From Phytopythium helicoides (Eukaryota; Oomycota; Peronosporomycetes; Pythiales; Pythiaceae): a DNA stretch of 64,000 bases. Below are positions 10,264 through 21,097 of this stretch, piece after piece. The translations under genes were made by a program, and so were the position numbers. The stretch lies in NCBI GenBank assembly GCA_024867545.1, contig JANFNE010000025.1, positions 62,001 to 126,000 on the forward strand, in the 5' to 3' direction. Each line of letters begins with the position of its first letter. Position 1 is the stretch's first letter. The notes beneath the pieces were generated by a model. That model did no database searches and had not been told where the DNA came from. It saw only the letters and a list, made by a program, of their open reading frames with translations.

Positions 10264-11581
10264 ATGCGCGACTCGGTGCTCAAGGTCGAGAATGTGCGCG
10301 TGCTGCGAGGCGGACGGCTGGTCAAGGCCGACCTGTGGGTCGTGAATGGCAAAGTGGTGGACCCTGAGGTCCGCTTCTGGGCTGCCAGCACGGAAGATGC
10401 CTACGGACCGCAGCAGATCGTGGACGGCAAAGGCGGCATCGTCGCCCCGGGCTTCATCGACCTGCAGTTCAATGGCGGCTACGGCGTCGACTTCTCGCAG
10501 ACCGACGTCACGGTTGAGCAGATCCGCGAGGTCGCGCACAAGCTGCTGGCCACGGGTGTCACCTCTTTCTGCCCGACCGTCATCTCCTCGCACCCGGAGA
10601 AGTACCGCGCCGTACTCGCCACGTTCAAGCGTGCCTTTGAAGAGCAGAGCGAGCGGATCAAGCAGCAGAAGATGACGACCGAGCCTGTCAAGGACGAAGC
10701 CGCCAAGATGCTCGGACTTCACCTTGAAGGTCCGTTCATCAACAAGCAGCGCAAGGGAGCGCACGAGGAAGCTACGCTGCGAGAGCCCGTCAAGGGCCTC
10801 GAGTCGGTGCTCGAGTGCTACGGCACGCTCGAGAACGTGTCGATCGTCACCATGGCGCCTGAGCTTGAGGGAGCAATGCAGGCCATCAGAGGTCTGGCAG
10901 ACAGCGGAGTCATTGTGAGTGCCGGCCACTCCAGCGCTACGATCGACATTGCTGTCGAGGCTGTCAAGCACGGCGTTACCAAGCTCACGTACGCGCTCAT
11001 AGTTTGTTGAGGTGGCATTTGATCAGGTTGCTTACTGCTACATGTGCTGCAGACATCTATTCAGCGCCATGGCTCCGTTCCACCACCGAGACCCAGGGCT
11101 CATCGGACTGCTGGGCGAGAACACATACCGGCCGTTCTACGGCATGATCCTAGACGGCATCCACTGTCACCCGACCTCGGTGCGCATTATGGAGCGCTGC
11201 CATCCGGCCGGACTTGTGCTTGTCACGGACGCCATGGCCGGCATGGGGCTGCCACCAGCTCAGTACGAGCTCGCGGGCCAGCATGTGGACGTGCAGGAAC
11301 ACGCAGCCTACTTAGTTGGCACCACGACGCTCGCGGGCAGCATTGTGTCCATGGACACGTGCATCCGCAAGCTCGTCGAGTTCACCGATTGCAGCATCGA
11401 GCTGGCCCTTGAGGCTGCCACATCCCACCCGGCTCAAGTTCTAGGCGGGGAGGTGCTCGAGCACAAGGGCTCGCTGGCTTTCGGAGCAGACGCTGACTTT
11501 GTGCTGCTCGACAACGATCTGCGCGTGGTACAGACGTACATCGCGGGCAACCTAGTGTACGACAGTCAGTCGACGAATTGA
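10264..11581 (+). CDS. nagA: N-acetylglucosamine-6-phosphate deacetylase, two exons
   Basis: Exon 1 is 10264-10988 and exon 2 is 11053-11581, with a 64-nt intron (10989-11052; GTACGC...TGCTGCAG). The product is 417 aa. Amidohydrolase-superfamily landmarks: IVAPGFIDLQFNGGYGVDF (metal region), GLHLEGPFIN with the metal-binding Glu, VSAGHSSAT with a metal His, THLFSAMAPFHHRDPG rebuilt exactly across the intron, DGIHCHP, and LVTDAMAGMG with the catalytic Asp. Reaction: GlcNAc-6-P to glucosamine-6-P plus acetate, feeding the deaminase encoded divergently. The C-terminal strand GADADFVLLDNDL is typical of the family. Splicing restores the HLF(N/S)AM block, so confidence is high. Confidence 0.95.
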
Positions 11582-11877
11582 CTTCAAGGTTTGGCGGCGC
11601 GAGCATCACGCAGGACGTGACTTGAAGTTGATCGATCCTTCTAGGTGGGGAAAGCCCGAGAGTAAGCACGAATCGTAGAGTAGAGAAACTTTTTTAGTCT
11701 GCTGCTGCATCGATGGCACGTGAAAGGAGCTCGAGATGGGAACTGTTCCGTTTGGAGCTCGATTCGAATGCGAGGATCCGTTTTGATGCGGAGCAACAAT
11801 CGTGACTCTCACGAGACGAGGCCACAAGCCGAGGCCATGTTAGATGCAGTAAGCTCCCTCAGTAAACACCAACGGCC
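11582..11877. other. 3' flank of nagA
   Basis: About 300 nt, AT-richer than the genes. No supportable coding frame. Confidence 0.4.
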
Positions 11878-12870
11878 TTAGAAGAAGTTTGTCACGAAAG
11901 CGGACCCAACACCGCCGCCATCCGTCTCCGCCTCACCGCGGTGAGGGCCGTGAATCAAGTCGAGCTGCCAAGGACGCTCGTCTCGATCCCACTCGCGATG
12001 ATACATATCATTAAGGTGCCAATTCAACAAGACGGAGTCGCCAGGTCCAGTCATCTCCTCGATTCGATCGCGTGTGCGCCACAATCGATCGACGGCACCT
12101 CGCAGCTCACAGGTGTCTGCAATCCTCTTTCGCGTGCAGTGTCGTGCGAGCCATGATGCCGCGCTCGTCACGGCTGCCCGTCCACGATGATGCACGCCGA
12201 TGCAACCCTCTTCCCTTGCTGCGAGCCTTTGCTCTGTTCAACCAAGTCAAGCTCATACACTCTTCGCCTTCGCTCTGCTCCGCCGCTACCTCACCATGTC
12301 AGGTGCCAGGTATCACCGCACCGCACCACCTGCTGGCAGCGATCAGTAGACTGGTGCAGGAACGGAACGTTGGCCCTGGTGGCACCAGTGGTGCTCCCTT
12401 GGCGACAGCAAGATCCCCATTGCTCGCTCTGGCAGTGACGCACCGCGATGATGCAGTGTTCCTCATCAAGTCGCCAGTCGCGGACTACGGTGCATCATCG
12501 GCTGCGTGGCGGCTCTGGAGCTTGCTTCGAGCCGGGCGAGCTCGGAGCCGTGGCACTGGTGCCTGGAGCGGCCACCCCGCCGAGAGGAGCGTGTCGCAGT
12601 GCGTTGCAGCCCCTCTCCTCTCCGTCATTCGTGTGTCATGTCGTTTCAAAGCCTGCACCCGGAACGCACTTCCAAAGCCCTCGAGTCGAGCTGCATTCAC
12701 TTGTCGAGCGTGACCCCATGAACCGTACCGTATGCCAGCTTCAATGACCTGCAGACGCTCGCTCGGGACGTGCAGAGCCGCCCATCGGGCTCGTTTCCCA
12801 CGCGCCTCGAGCGTGATGCACCCCATCTTCAAGGCGATGTGTGTACAGGAAGGAGTCCAAGGACTCACTT
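11878..12870 (-). CDS. possible multi-exon gene of unknown function (structure unresolved)
   Basis: The terminal exon is the clearest part. From about 12140 to the TAA at 11878 one minus-strand frame reads as ordinary protein (RIADTCELRGAVDRLWRTR, later LLNWHLNDMYHREWDRDE, ending SAFVTNFF). Farther upstream a second coding-like block lies at about 12720-12830 (GCITLEARGKRARWAALHV). Between them several frames alternate with GTGCGT and GCAG-type signals, as expected for short exons. I could not join them into one unambiguous product. No domain is recognised. It sits between nagA and the UNC-93-type carrier, so knowing its function would help decide how far the amino-sugar cluster extends. Confidence 0.35.
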
Positions 12871-13100
12871 GGCCGTGCAGGAGCGGTGCGCGAAGGTCAC
12901 GAAGGTCTCTTGCACGCGGTGATGCTCCACCGACCCGCCCTGCTTCAAACGGAGAGGCGGTCGAGCATGCACCTACAGAGAGCCCACTGTGACCACGCGC
13001 GGTGGATGGCCCTCGCCACCACCGGCAGCTCTCGACTCACTTCTGCATTCGCCTCCAGCTAGTCAGCCAGTCGTCCGTCCAAGCCCAGCTACTTGCCACC

Positions 13101-14498
13101 ATGGGTCTGCAGCGCAACTCGGCGCTGGCCCAGGTGCTCATCGTCTCGTTCGTCTGCTTCTGCTGCCCGGGACTGTTCAACGCGCTCACGTCCTTCTCGG
13201 CGGGCATGCAAGACGTGACGGTCGCCTACAACGGCAACAGCGTGCTCTACGGCTGCTTCGCCGTCTCGGGCCTGCTCTCGGGCGGCCTCGTCAACTACAT
13301 CGGTCCTCGCCGCACGCTCTTCATCGGCACGTGGGGCTACGTGCTCTACGCCGGCTCGCTGCTCTACCTCAAGCACCACAACTACGAGGCGACCGACTCG
13401 ACGGGCGCCACGGTCGTCAAGTACAACGACGGCGCGAACGCCTTCTTCATGATCGCGTGCGCCGTTCTCGGCCTGTGCGCCGGTCTGCTGTGGACGGCGC
13501 AGGGCCAGATGTGCATGGCGTACCCGACCAAGGCCAACAAGGGAACCTACTTCTCCATCTTCTGGGTCATCTTCAACCTCGGCGCCACCATGGGCGGCTT
13601 CATCTCGTTCGGCACCAACTACAACGACGCCTCGGGCGGCACCTCCACGGGCACGTACGTTGCGTTCCTCATCCTCATGGCGTGCGGTGCGTTCGTGTCC
13701 ATGTTCCTGTCGGACCCCGAGAAGGTCGTGCGCAACGATGGCACCATGGTCAAGGTTGAGGCGCTCCCCGACTGGAAGGTCGAGATCGTGCAGGTGCTCA
13801 AGCAGTTCCTGAGCCCCAAGATGCTGCTGCTCTTCCCGCTTTTTGCCTACTCCAACTGGTTCTACACGTACCACTCGCTCTACAACTCGGTGCTGTTCAA
13901 CTCGCGCACGACGGGCTTCAGCTCGGGCTTCTACTGGGGCTCGCAGATGCTCGGCGCCTTCTTGGCTGGCATTTACCTCGACGCCGGCGAGATCACCAAG
14001 CGCAAGAAGGCGCAAGTGGCGCTCATCATCCTCTTCGTGCTTGTGAACGTCATGTGGATCCTCGGCACGATCGCGCAGACCCACTACGACATCTCGTACA
14101 CGTCGACGGAGGACAAGGTCGACTTTAAGGACTCGGGCAAGTTCACGCCGCGCTTCCTGCTGTACATGTACTACGGCTTCAACGACGCCATCTGCCAGCT
14201 GATTGCCTACTGGGTCATGGGCCAGATGAGCGACGACATCCGCGAGCTCGGCCACTTTGCCGGCTTCTACAAGGCCGTGCAGTCCGCCATGGCCGCCGTG
14301 TCGTGGAAGATCGGCGCCGAGTCGGTGGACCCGCTGACGCAGCTCATCATCTGCTGGGTGCTCGCCGCCTTCAGCATCGTGCTCGCCTACTTCACCGTGT
14401 CCAAATACGTGCCGGACACGCTGGTCGGCTCCGAGGACGCCGACGACCTGCAGAAGGAGGCCGACTACCGCGCGCTCAGCGCGCAGGAGAAGGCCTAA
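13101..14498 (+). CDS. UNC-93-type major facilitator membrane protein
   Basis: Intronless, 465 aa from the ATG at 13101 (context CTTGCCACCATGG; the open frame farther upstream is low quality). About 10-12 hydrophobic segments. The N-terminal part has the family pattern CCPGLFNALTSFSAG followed by a second segment with SGLLSGGLVNYIGPRRTL, the MFS loop 2-3 signature region. Other conserved spots are GLLWTAQGQMCMAYPT and an FNLGATMGG helix. UNC-93-like proteins are MFS members; some act as channel subunits or trafficking chaperones, and many fungal and oomycete ones are orphan transporters. Sitting next to GlcNAc catabolic genes makes uptake of an amino sugar or chitin breakdown product a testable idea, but nothing in the sequence proves the substrate. 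Confidence 0.83.
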   Translation: MGLQRNSALAQVLIVSFVCFCCPGLFNALTSFSAGMQDVTVAYNGNSVLYGCFAVSGLLSGGLVNYIGPRRTLFIGTWGYVLYAGSLLYLKHHNYEATDSTGATVVKYNDGANAFFMIACAVLGLCAGLLWTAQGQMCMAYPTKANKGTYFSIFWVIFNLGATMGGFISFGTNYNDASGGTSTGTYVAFLILMACGAFVSMFLSDPEKVVRNDGTMVKVEALPDWKVEIVQVLKQFLSPKMLLLFPLFAYSNWFYTYHSLYNSVLFNSRTTGFSSGFYWGSQMLGAFLAGIYLDAGEITKRKKAQVALIILFVLVNVMWILGTIAQTHYDISYTSTEDKVDFKDSGKFTPRFLLYMYYGFNDAICQLIAYWVMGQMSDDIRELGHFAGFYKAVQSAMAAVSWKIGAESVDPLTQLIICWVLAAFSIVLAYFTVSKYVPDTLVGSEDADDLQKEADYRALSAQEKA

Positions 14499-14941
14499 TC
14501 GGGTTCTGATAGTGTTTCCCCTCTCTGGTAATACATCGCGTGCTGTCACGAAAGCTTGTGCAGGTGTTGTGTCCATAGTTTCAATGTCGTAGTGGGCGTT
14601 CTGGACACGCTGGCAGTGTTTTCACGTTGATGCGCGTCAAGCAACAGCATTGGGGCTGGTTGAGTAATGGTTTGGCCCTAGCTTCTCATCCTCCATTTCA
14701 ACGGATTCACCAGCTCGTTGTCCATTGGAGACACCGCGTCAATCCTCCCGCGTTCCTTCTCGCCAAAAAGGAAGAAACCAGTGCTGCGATCTCTCTCATG
14801 GTGCAAGTCGAGTCCTGCTTCACAAGCCACTTCAACTTGGATTATCTGAGGACCCCAAGCTGATTCCGGGTTGATCCCTAGTGGCTTTTCTCCGCGAAGA
14901 AGTCCACATTCTTTTGCCGATCCTCTCCTGCTGAGACCTTC
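14499..14941. other. intergenic region
   Basis: About 440 nt between tandem plus-strand genes. Pyrimidine-rich stretches precede the RCC1/BTB start. No gene supported. Confidence 0.4.
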
Positions 14942-17408
14942 ATGGCGCTCTACGCGTGGGGCCACAATGGCGCGCACCAGCTAGGGCTGGACGAGGACGC
15001 CAAGCAGATCTTCGACGTGGTGCGTCTGCCAGTGTCCCCCCTCCGCCCATTTCGCTAGTTTTCCCGCCCTGACGCTCGTCCGCAGCGCCGCGTGGGCCAC
15101 GCGCTCGACCGCGAGGCCGTCGTCGACGTCTCGGCGGGCGAGCAGCACACGCTCGCGGCCAACGAGTTCGGCGATGTCTTCGCCTGGTGCGTGCATGCGT
15201 TTCCAGCCCGTCCTCCCAGTCCGGTAGCTCATCGTCGTCGTACGTAGGGGCCGAGGCAAGGAAGGGCAGCTAGGACTCGGCCGCGAGGACCTGGCGGCTC
15301 GGACGCCAGCTCGAGTGGCTGCGCTCGCAGGTCATCGCGTCGTACAAGTCGCTGCAGGGGACGCGCACTCGCTGGCGCGCACTGCGGACGGCAGAGTGTT
15401 CATGTGGGGGCTGCTGCCCACGGCTGTCGGCCGAGGGGCCGGCCGCGCGGACGCTGACGCCGTCGACCACGCCGCCGTGTCCCTGGCAGGCCTCTCGGCC
15501 GCGCTCTACGAGGACCTGGACCCGCTGTCCCCGCGCGCGCTGCGAGCGTCCATGAGCGACCAGCTCATGGCCCGCTTGGTCCGCGACTCGGCTCGAGCAT
15601 TTGAGGGATCTGCAGGCGGCGGGGCCTACGGAGAGGCAGAGGCCTCGTCCGTCCGCAAGGCGAGGACAGTGCGGCGCCCGCAGGCTATCCCGCGTCCTAG
15701 CACGGCTCTCAAGGGAGTCCACATCGTCCAGGTGGCTGCGGGCTTCGCACACTCGCTGGCCGTGTCGGACACAGGCGCCGCGTTTGCATGCGGCTACAAC
15801 GACAACGGCCAGCTGGGCTCGGGCTCGAGACGCAACGCGGCCGACTTTGAGCGAGTCCGCAATTTGGACGCCGTCGTGGTCACGGGGGTGGCCGCGGGCC
15901 AACAGCACTCGCTGGCCGCCACGAGCGACGGCAAGTGCTTCGCCTGGGGCCTTGGAGTGCTCGGACAATTGGGCACTGGACCCGGCGTCCCTGTGGCATA
16001 CCTCCCAGTGCAATCTCGCGTCCCTGAGCCAGTGACGCGCGTGGCAGCTGGAAGTCATCATAGCGTGGCGGTGGCCGCGTCTGGACGCGTGTACTCGTGG
16101 GGCCACAGTGAGTACGGCCAGCACGGCGCACAGCTCATTGGAGGCGACGATCTGCAGCGTCGAGCGCACTTCTTCGAGCCAAGGGTGCAGGCCTCACTCT
16201 TGGAGGACGATGAAGAGGACCAAGTTGTAGCAGTGGACGTGGCCTGCAGCGCGCATAGCACCTTCGCGCTGTCCAAGGACGGCGCCGTGTGGGCCTGGGG
16301 GTGGAATGCGTTCGGTGTGCTCGGCAATGGCAAGATTCAGCGCTCAGCGAGGCCCCAGCGAGTGTTTTCACTGGCAGATAGGACTGCATTTCGTGTGGCA
16401 GCTGGAGCGAACCACGCGGTTGCAGTCGTTCGAGCTCGCGGTTGCCACTACTCGATGCAGATGGATGCTGTGCTGAGCCGCGCCGACTTCGCCGACGTGA
16501 TTTTTGTTGCTCGTGGTGGGGTTGAGATGCCTGCCCACAGAGCCATTGTTGGAGCTCGAAGTGCGTATCTCCGAGGTCTGCTCAATGCTGCAGCCACTGA
16601 ATCTCGTGAGACCGACGCCTCACTTCGCCTTGATGAGTTCCTGGACGACGATCCTGCCGTCGTGCGCGCGCTGCTCGGATTCCTGTACACGCACCGCGTA
16701 GATGTAGCGGTGCACAAGCGGAAGCAGCTGGCCGAGCTTGCAGCTCGCGTGCTAAATGAGGATCTTGTCGCTGCGTGCGAAGACCCATGGCGTCGTCGGC
16801 TTCGTGGGGCTGGACCTGCTGACGAGGACGCGAGCACCATCGAGAGTTCGTTCGTCCAAGATATGCTCAAGGCTTTGACTAGTGCTGAGCTCGCTGATGT
16901 TGAGTTCTTGTGGCCGAGTGAGCGAGAGGATGGCGGGTTTGAACGCATCCCAGCACACCGAGCGGTGCTGGGGCAGGTTGAATACTTCCGTGGAATGTTC
17001 TTGGGTGGCTTTAGCGAGGCGGGGGCTGAGCAGCAGGCGAGCGGACGACTGGCCATCCCGCTGCAGTTTATGCCACGTGACGGTGTGACGCTCGCAGCAT
17101 TCCGCCGGTTGCTACGATGGGTATACACGGGCTGCTTCGAGCTTGTTCTGGCAGCTGTGGAAGCCGATGGAGAGGAGAGTGGGCCAGAAGACGTCATGGA
17201 CGTTTTTGTGGCTGCGAGTCTGCTCAATCTGCGAGTGCTGGCGGCTCAGTGCGAGCGGCAGCTGCTCGAATGGCTTCCACGTCTCGCGGATGACAGAGAC
17301 TCGCTATTGGCAGCTCGCGACTTCGGCGAGCGCTTCGAGGCAAAGAAATTGCGTTCAGCGAGTGCCCGACTCTTGGGTGAGGATACGCCAGATGTGGAGC
17401 TTGACTAG
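14942..17408 (+). CDS. RCC1-repeat protein with two C-terminal BTB domains
   Basis: Exons 14942-15019, 15086-15186 and 15248-17408 join to 779 aa; introns are 66 and 61 nt and both keep frame. The first exon starts MALYAWGHNGAHQLGL, the opening blade of an RCC1 propeller, and the second junction rebuilds FAWGRGKEGQLGLG. Further RCC1 repeats (HSLA, FMWG, NDNGQLG, CFAWG, YSWGHSEYGQHG, WAWGWNAFGVLG) run to about residue 435. Two BTB/POZ domains follow: one starting near ADFADVIFVARGG with the PAHRAIVGARSAYLRGLL core, the second near LADVEFLWPSE with PAHRAVLGQVEYFRGMF. RCC1 plus BTB proteins often act as Cullin-3 substrate adaptors; the ubiquitin role here is inference. Two BTB modules in series are less common than one. 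Confidence 0.9.
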
Positions 17409-17642
17409 GAGACTACGCGAACGAGTTGAAGGCGAAGAATCCTTTGGAGCCCTAGAGCCGTAAATGCTGTACGTTTGGACTTGCATGGAAACTGTTGACA
17501 TCCACTTTGGCTGGTAGATGCATGATCAATGCTCAACTTCAGTAAAAGTCGTCTTTTCCATTTGTCGTGATGATGGAGGGTTTCAAAGTGACAAAAGCAA
17601 TCAGCGATGTCGCGTGCATTTGACCAAAACATCGAATGAAGC
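17409..17642. other. short convergent intergenic gap
   Basis: About 230 nt between two stops. No gene seen. Confidence 0.4.
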
Positions 17643-20402
17643 CTACTGTGCTGCCTTGCATCCAAGCCAGGCTTCAACCTCTGGATCGCATGGGTCGCCA
17701 ACACCTCGCTGGATCTGAAGCTTACGCACTGTGATGTATTCGCTGTTGGCGACGCAGCTAATGACCTGCATACGAGCGTTGAAGCAGATACCAGCAATAC
17801 CGTTCAACGCACACTGACGGTACATCGTCCCCCCACAGAGCTCATCAGTGGAATGCTTTGTGGGCACGAGATCCTTACTATCTACTGTTAAATTCTCTGT
17901 GCACAAGCTTGCGCCGATTGCCTCGAGCTTTACCTTGTCAGAATATGGTAAGCGTGCGCTTGTGCAAGTCACATTAGGTTCATCTTCCCGAGGTTTACAC
18001 TGGAAAGCAGTCAAATCGCACTCGCCAGTGATAAAGCCGTTGCAACACACGGCATTGCGTTTGATTAGCTCCATGTGCTTCAGCATTTTCAACGGTTGGA
18101 AAGATGGAAGAGTCTCGACGTGCTGTGCATCGACAATGCTCAACGAACGGAGATCGCTCAAGCCTTCAAATTCTGGAATGGAAGTAATCGAGAAGAGACT
18201 AGTTAACGTCAATGTCTGCAGATGGTGAAGATTGTTGAATGACGGTAGTTCTAAGAGCCCTGCCATCCCACCTAGTCGGAGAAAAAACAAGTGAGGCATG
18301 TTCGTAAACGCATTGCTTGGTATAGACTGGAGCGTTCGATTGGTATAGTCGGTCTCGATGTGTCTTTCAGTCATGGAGGAGAAGAAGTTAGGTACAGTAC
18401 AACCCAACGGCGCAAAATGCATACAACACATCGAATACGCACATGTATTCCAACCAAGAGAACTCTTGAATCCAGTCAGGCAGAAAAGTCGTCTTGGTGT
18501 ATATGAGGATGAGTTGCTCGAGCTCACGGCAGCGAAGTAGTGCTTCAGGTAGTTCTGGCACAGCACGATTAATTATTTGCACGATACGCAGCTCACCTGC
18601 CATCGCAAGATCTTCAAGGGCAGAAGTTGCATCCTCTGGATTTTGCCACTGTGCAAAAGTTGCCGGTGCCGTCTCGCGGTCAGCAAACATAAGGCACGTA
18701 CAGTGCTTTGAGTTGACATTCCACTGATAGCTCACAACACCGCATTGAGCGTATTGGCTGCACAAATGAGTGCTTGATGTGATAGCTGCAATTGTGTACA
18801 CGAGCACACCAACGCCTGCAAAGAAAAAACAGGACGAAAGCAATACCTTGGAGGCTGTTCGCTTGCCAAATTCGTCTCGCACTTTCTGTGCGATGGTGTT
18901 TCGAAGAACACCAATAGATCCTGTTGACCGCTCCGACGTGCTAGCTGGCCTCGAGTGCTCGTTGATTGACTGTCGATCACTCTTGATTTCATTATGATTG
19001 CCGTGGAAATGACGATGTCGCTTGTGCTCTAGCTTAAAGTTATGTGCAAGGGTGAAGATTATCTTGAACCACTTAAACAATGAGAGGAAATTTAGTGCTG
19101 ATTTCATGAGCAATGATCCCACAGTCGTGAACTGCAGGTAGTGAAAAGCGCTTCGAAAGCTTGAGATGTGTGCCGGATCACCAAAAAGACGAGCTGTGCG
19201 ATCGAAAACAGAGATCACGAAACCTTCCTGGCGTGTAGCGAAAGCAGCGCGGTCAAACTCGAATGTGTTGAAAAAATATACCAGAACAACGAGCGGTGCA
19301 AAGACAGCGAAGAACAGATCAAACCTGTTTATAGAGTTAGTTGCTGTGAGGGATCGAATGAAGTGGAGAGAATGCTAAACGCGTACATGTAGAATAGTCG
19401 CGGGATGATTAGAAGAGGATCAATTAGGTAGCGCTGGTACCGATAGAATGACAGAAACCAGTTGGCAAGCTGCAGAGTCAAGTAAAAGTAGATAATGGGC
19501 AATGGGAAGCCCAGTCGTAGATACGCAATGAGCGATGCCGTCTGGAAAACGAGTTTGGGTACATCCAGAAGCGCATTCTATGGTATCGCCAAGGTTAACT
19601 CAGTATTCCGTTCCCCACAAGTGAAATCAAAGCGCCTTACCATAAATTCTCGCTTTTCTGGTGTCGTTGGTGCAAATCGGTGAGCAAGCTTTCGAATAGC
19701 CAGGATAGCCTTGTAGCTCTGAGGTTTTAGAGTACTCTGTGTAGCTGTCTTTACTTTGGTGCTGGTGGTCACGACTTTAGTAGGATCTCTTGTCGTTGAC
19801 GTTTTCGACCCCGGCATTGAACGGCACGAAAAGTACAGCATCAGTGCTGCCAACGCAAGATATCCAAGCCCAAAGAGCACGAGTAGCGCAACTGCCACAC
19901 CTACAAGCGCTGCTGGAGGCTTGGGCAAAAGCCAAAAGTTTCCGTTGTCGAAACTAGTCGTGTCCATGAGGCTATTTGCAATCTCAGTCGTGTACACTTG
20001 GATGATTGCTAGCATAAAAGTCCAAGCTGCTGATAGTATGAATACAACGAGCATCGGAACGCCTAGAGCACCAAATATTTGATAAAATTGGCTCTTGTCG
20101 ACTGCGACCACTTCTAACAGTAATGATCGGCGGATCTGGGGTGGTGGAGGAGCTGTAATTGCAGATGTTGCTGCCATATCCACCATTTTGAGTCTGTGGG
20201 CGAGAGGGGTGTGGCTTAGAGCTGCTGATAGTGGCGCTGCATTATCTGTTGCGAGTACGATTGCCTCCAGCCCGGCCGAATCGTCGTATATGGTAGGTAA
20301 CCCTGTTTTCCCCGTTGCAAGTTCATTCTGAGATGTAGCTTCTTTTTCCTGTGGTTGGCTAGTGCTGTCAATTGACCTGCCTTGATCCAAACCTTGAGGC
20401 AT
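17643..20402 (-). CDS. polytopic membrane protein with extracellular LRR and Cys-rich domain
   Basis: Exons 20402-19641, 19577-19387, 19324-18443 and 18363-17643 (introns 63, 62 and 79 nt; the last uses a GAAAG acceptor) join to about 851 aa. Order: polar N terminus; two TM helices in exon 1 (GVPMLVVFILSAAWTFML; LVGVAVALLVLFGLGYLALA); more in exon 2 (PLPIIYFYLTLQLANWFL) and exon 3 (LFFAVFAPLVVLVYFF; LLSSCFFFAGVGVLVYTI). Then come a Cys-containing segment, about six leucine-rich repeats (LQSIPSNAF, LPSFNNLHHLQTLTL) and a C-terminal Cys-rich block. This is a typical oomycete LRR membrane protein with no kinase; ligand and partner are unknown. A further coding exon upstream is very likely: a frame at about 20640-20476 joins through a 64-nt GTAGAC...GCACAG intron (20475-20412) in phase 0 to exon 1, so the true start lies beyond 20402 and is unresolved. 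Confidence 0.8.
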
Positions 20403-20475
20403 CTCCAAGTGCTGTGCTATCGCCAGAAAGTCGAGACGGATTGTGGCAGGTGGCTTCCTCTGTTGTTCAGTCTAC

Positions 20476-20640
20476 TCGGACAGTTCGAATGGTGTTTCGT
20501 CCAAGAATATCCTTTGGGCTGTTCGGATTTTGTATTTTGAAAATAGCTAAACGATCGTCAAGGTGCGAAGCATCCAACAACCAAGTGAGTACTCTGTCCA
20601 AGGAATCAACAGCACCACTTTCCCACTTTACTTTTGTCCC
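20476..20640 (-). CDS. probable 5' exon of the LRR membrane protein gene
   Basis: The minus-strand frame reads VDSLDRVLTWLLDASHLDD and then a coding-like polar stretch, ending IRTVR at a GTAGAC donor (20476/20475). The matching acceptor GCACAG lies at 20412 and the frame continues into HLEMPQGL of the downstream exon. The upstream limit is uncertain, because a TGA at about 20662 in this frame must fall in another intron. Coding sequence with MSQSFRMC at about 20909-20890 may supply the first exon. Confidence 0.5.
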
Positions 20641-21097
20641 TCGCCATGCAATTCCTCAGGCGAAGTTGCTGATATTGATGACGTGTTAATGTAGCTGGGC
20701 ATTTCAGTGACAACTTAGATGATGAGTTTCTACTTTCGCGATGTACGTTTGATACAGCAGTGGTTGAAGCGGCATTGGTGCGAGTGGAGCCTGCTATTGA
20801 TTCTGTGCGAGAAGGCGCTGTCAGTTGTGTGGTTGGCGGGATCTGAGTCACGGATCCGACATTTTCGAAGTGGTTTAGACGAGTGCCGACGCACATTCTA
20901 AAGCTCTGAGACATGGTAGCACGCATAATAGTGAGTAGTTGTTGGAGAGATATTTTCAACGAAAACAGACCATACACATCATTGACCAACCACTCTGCGC
21001 TACACAACGTGCAAGATCACAAAGCAAATTCATCCACTTCTAGCCTCAGGCACGAAGGCGTCGTGCAATCAACTTCAACATCAAATTACAACGAAAA
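20641..21097. other. intergenic or 5' region of the LRR gene and 3' flank of START-FYVE copy 1
   Basis: About 450 nt. One minus-strand frame (about 20909-20610) is open and Ser/Thr-rich and could be a first exon of the LRR protein. Nothing else is supportable. Confidence 0.35.

Noticed and set aside
13089..14576. 495-codon minus-strand frame opposite the UNC-93-type gene
   Set aside because: Antisense of a membrane-protein gene, Arg/His/Val-rich without pattern.
20606..21007. 133-codon minus-strand frame as an independent gene
   Set aside because: More likely holds the first exon(s) of the LRR membrane protein; composition is Ser/Thr-rich and it is out of frame with the firm downstream exon.
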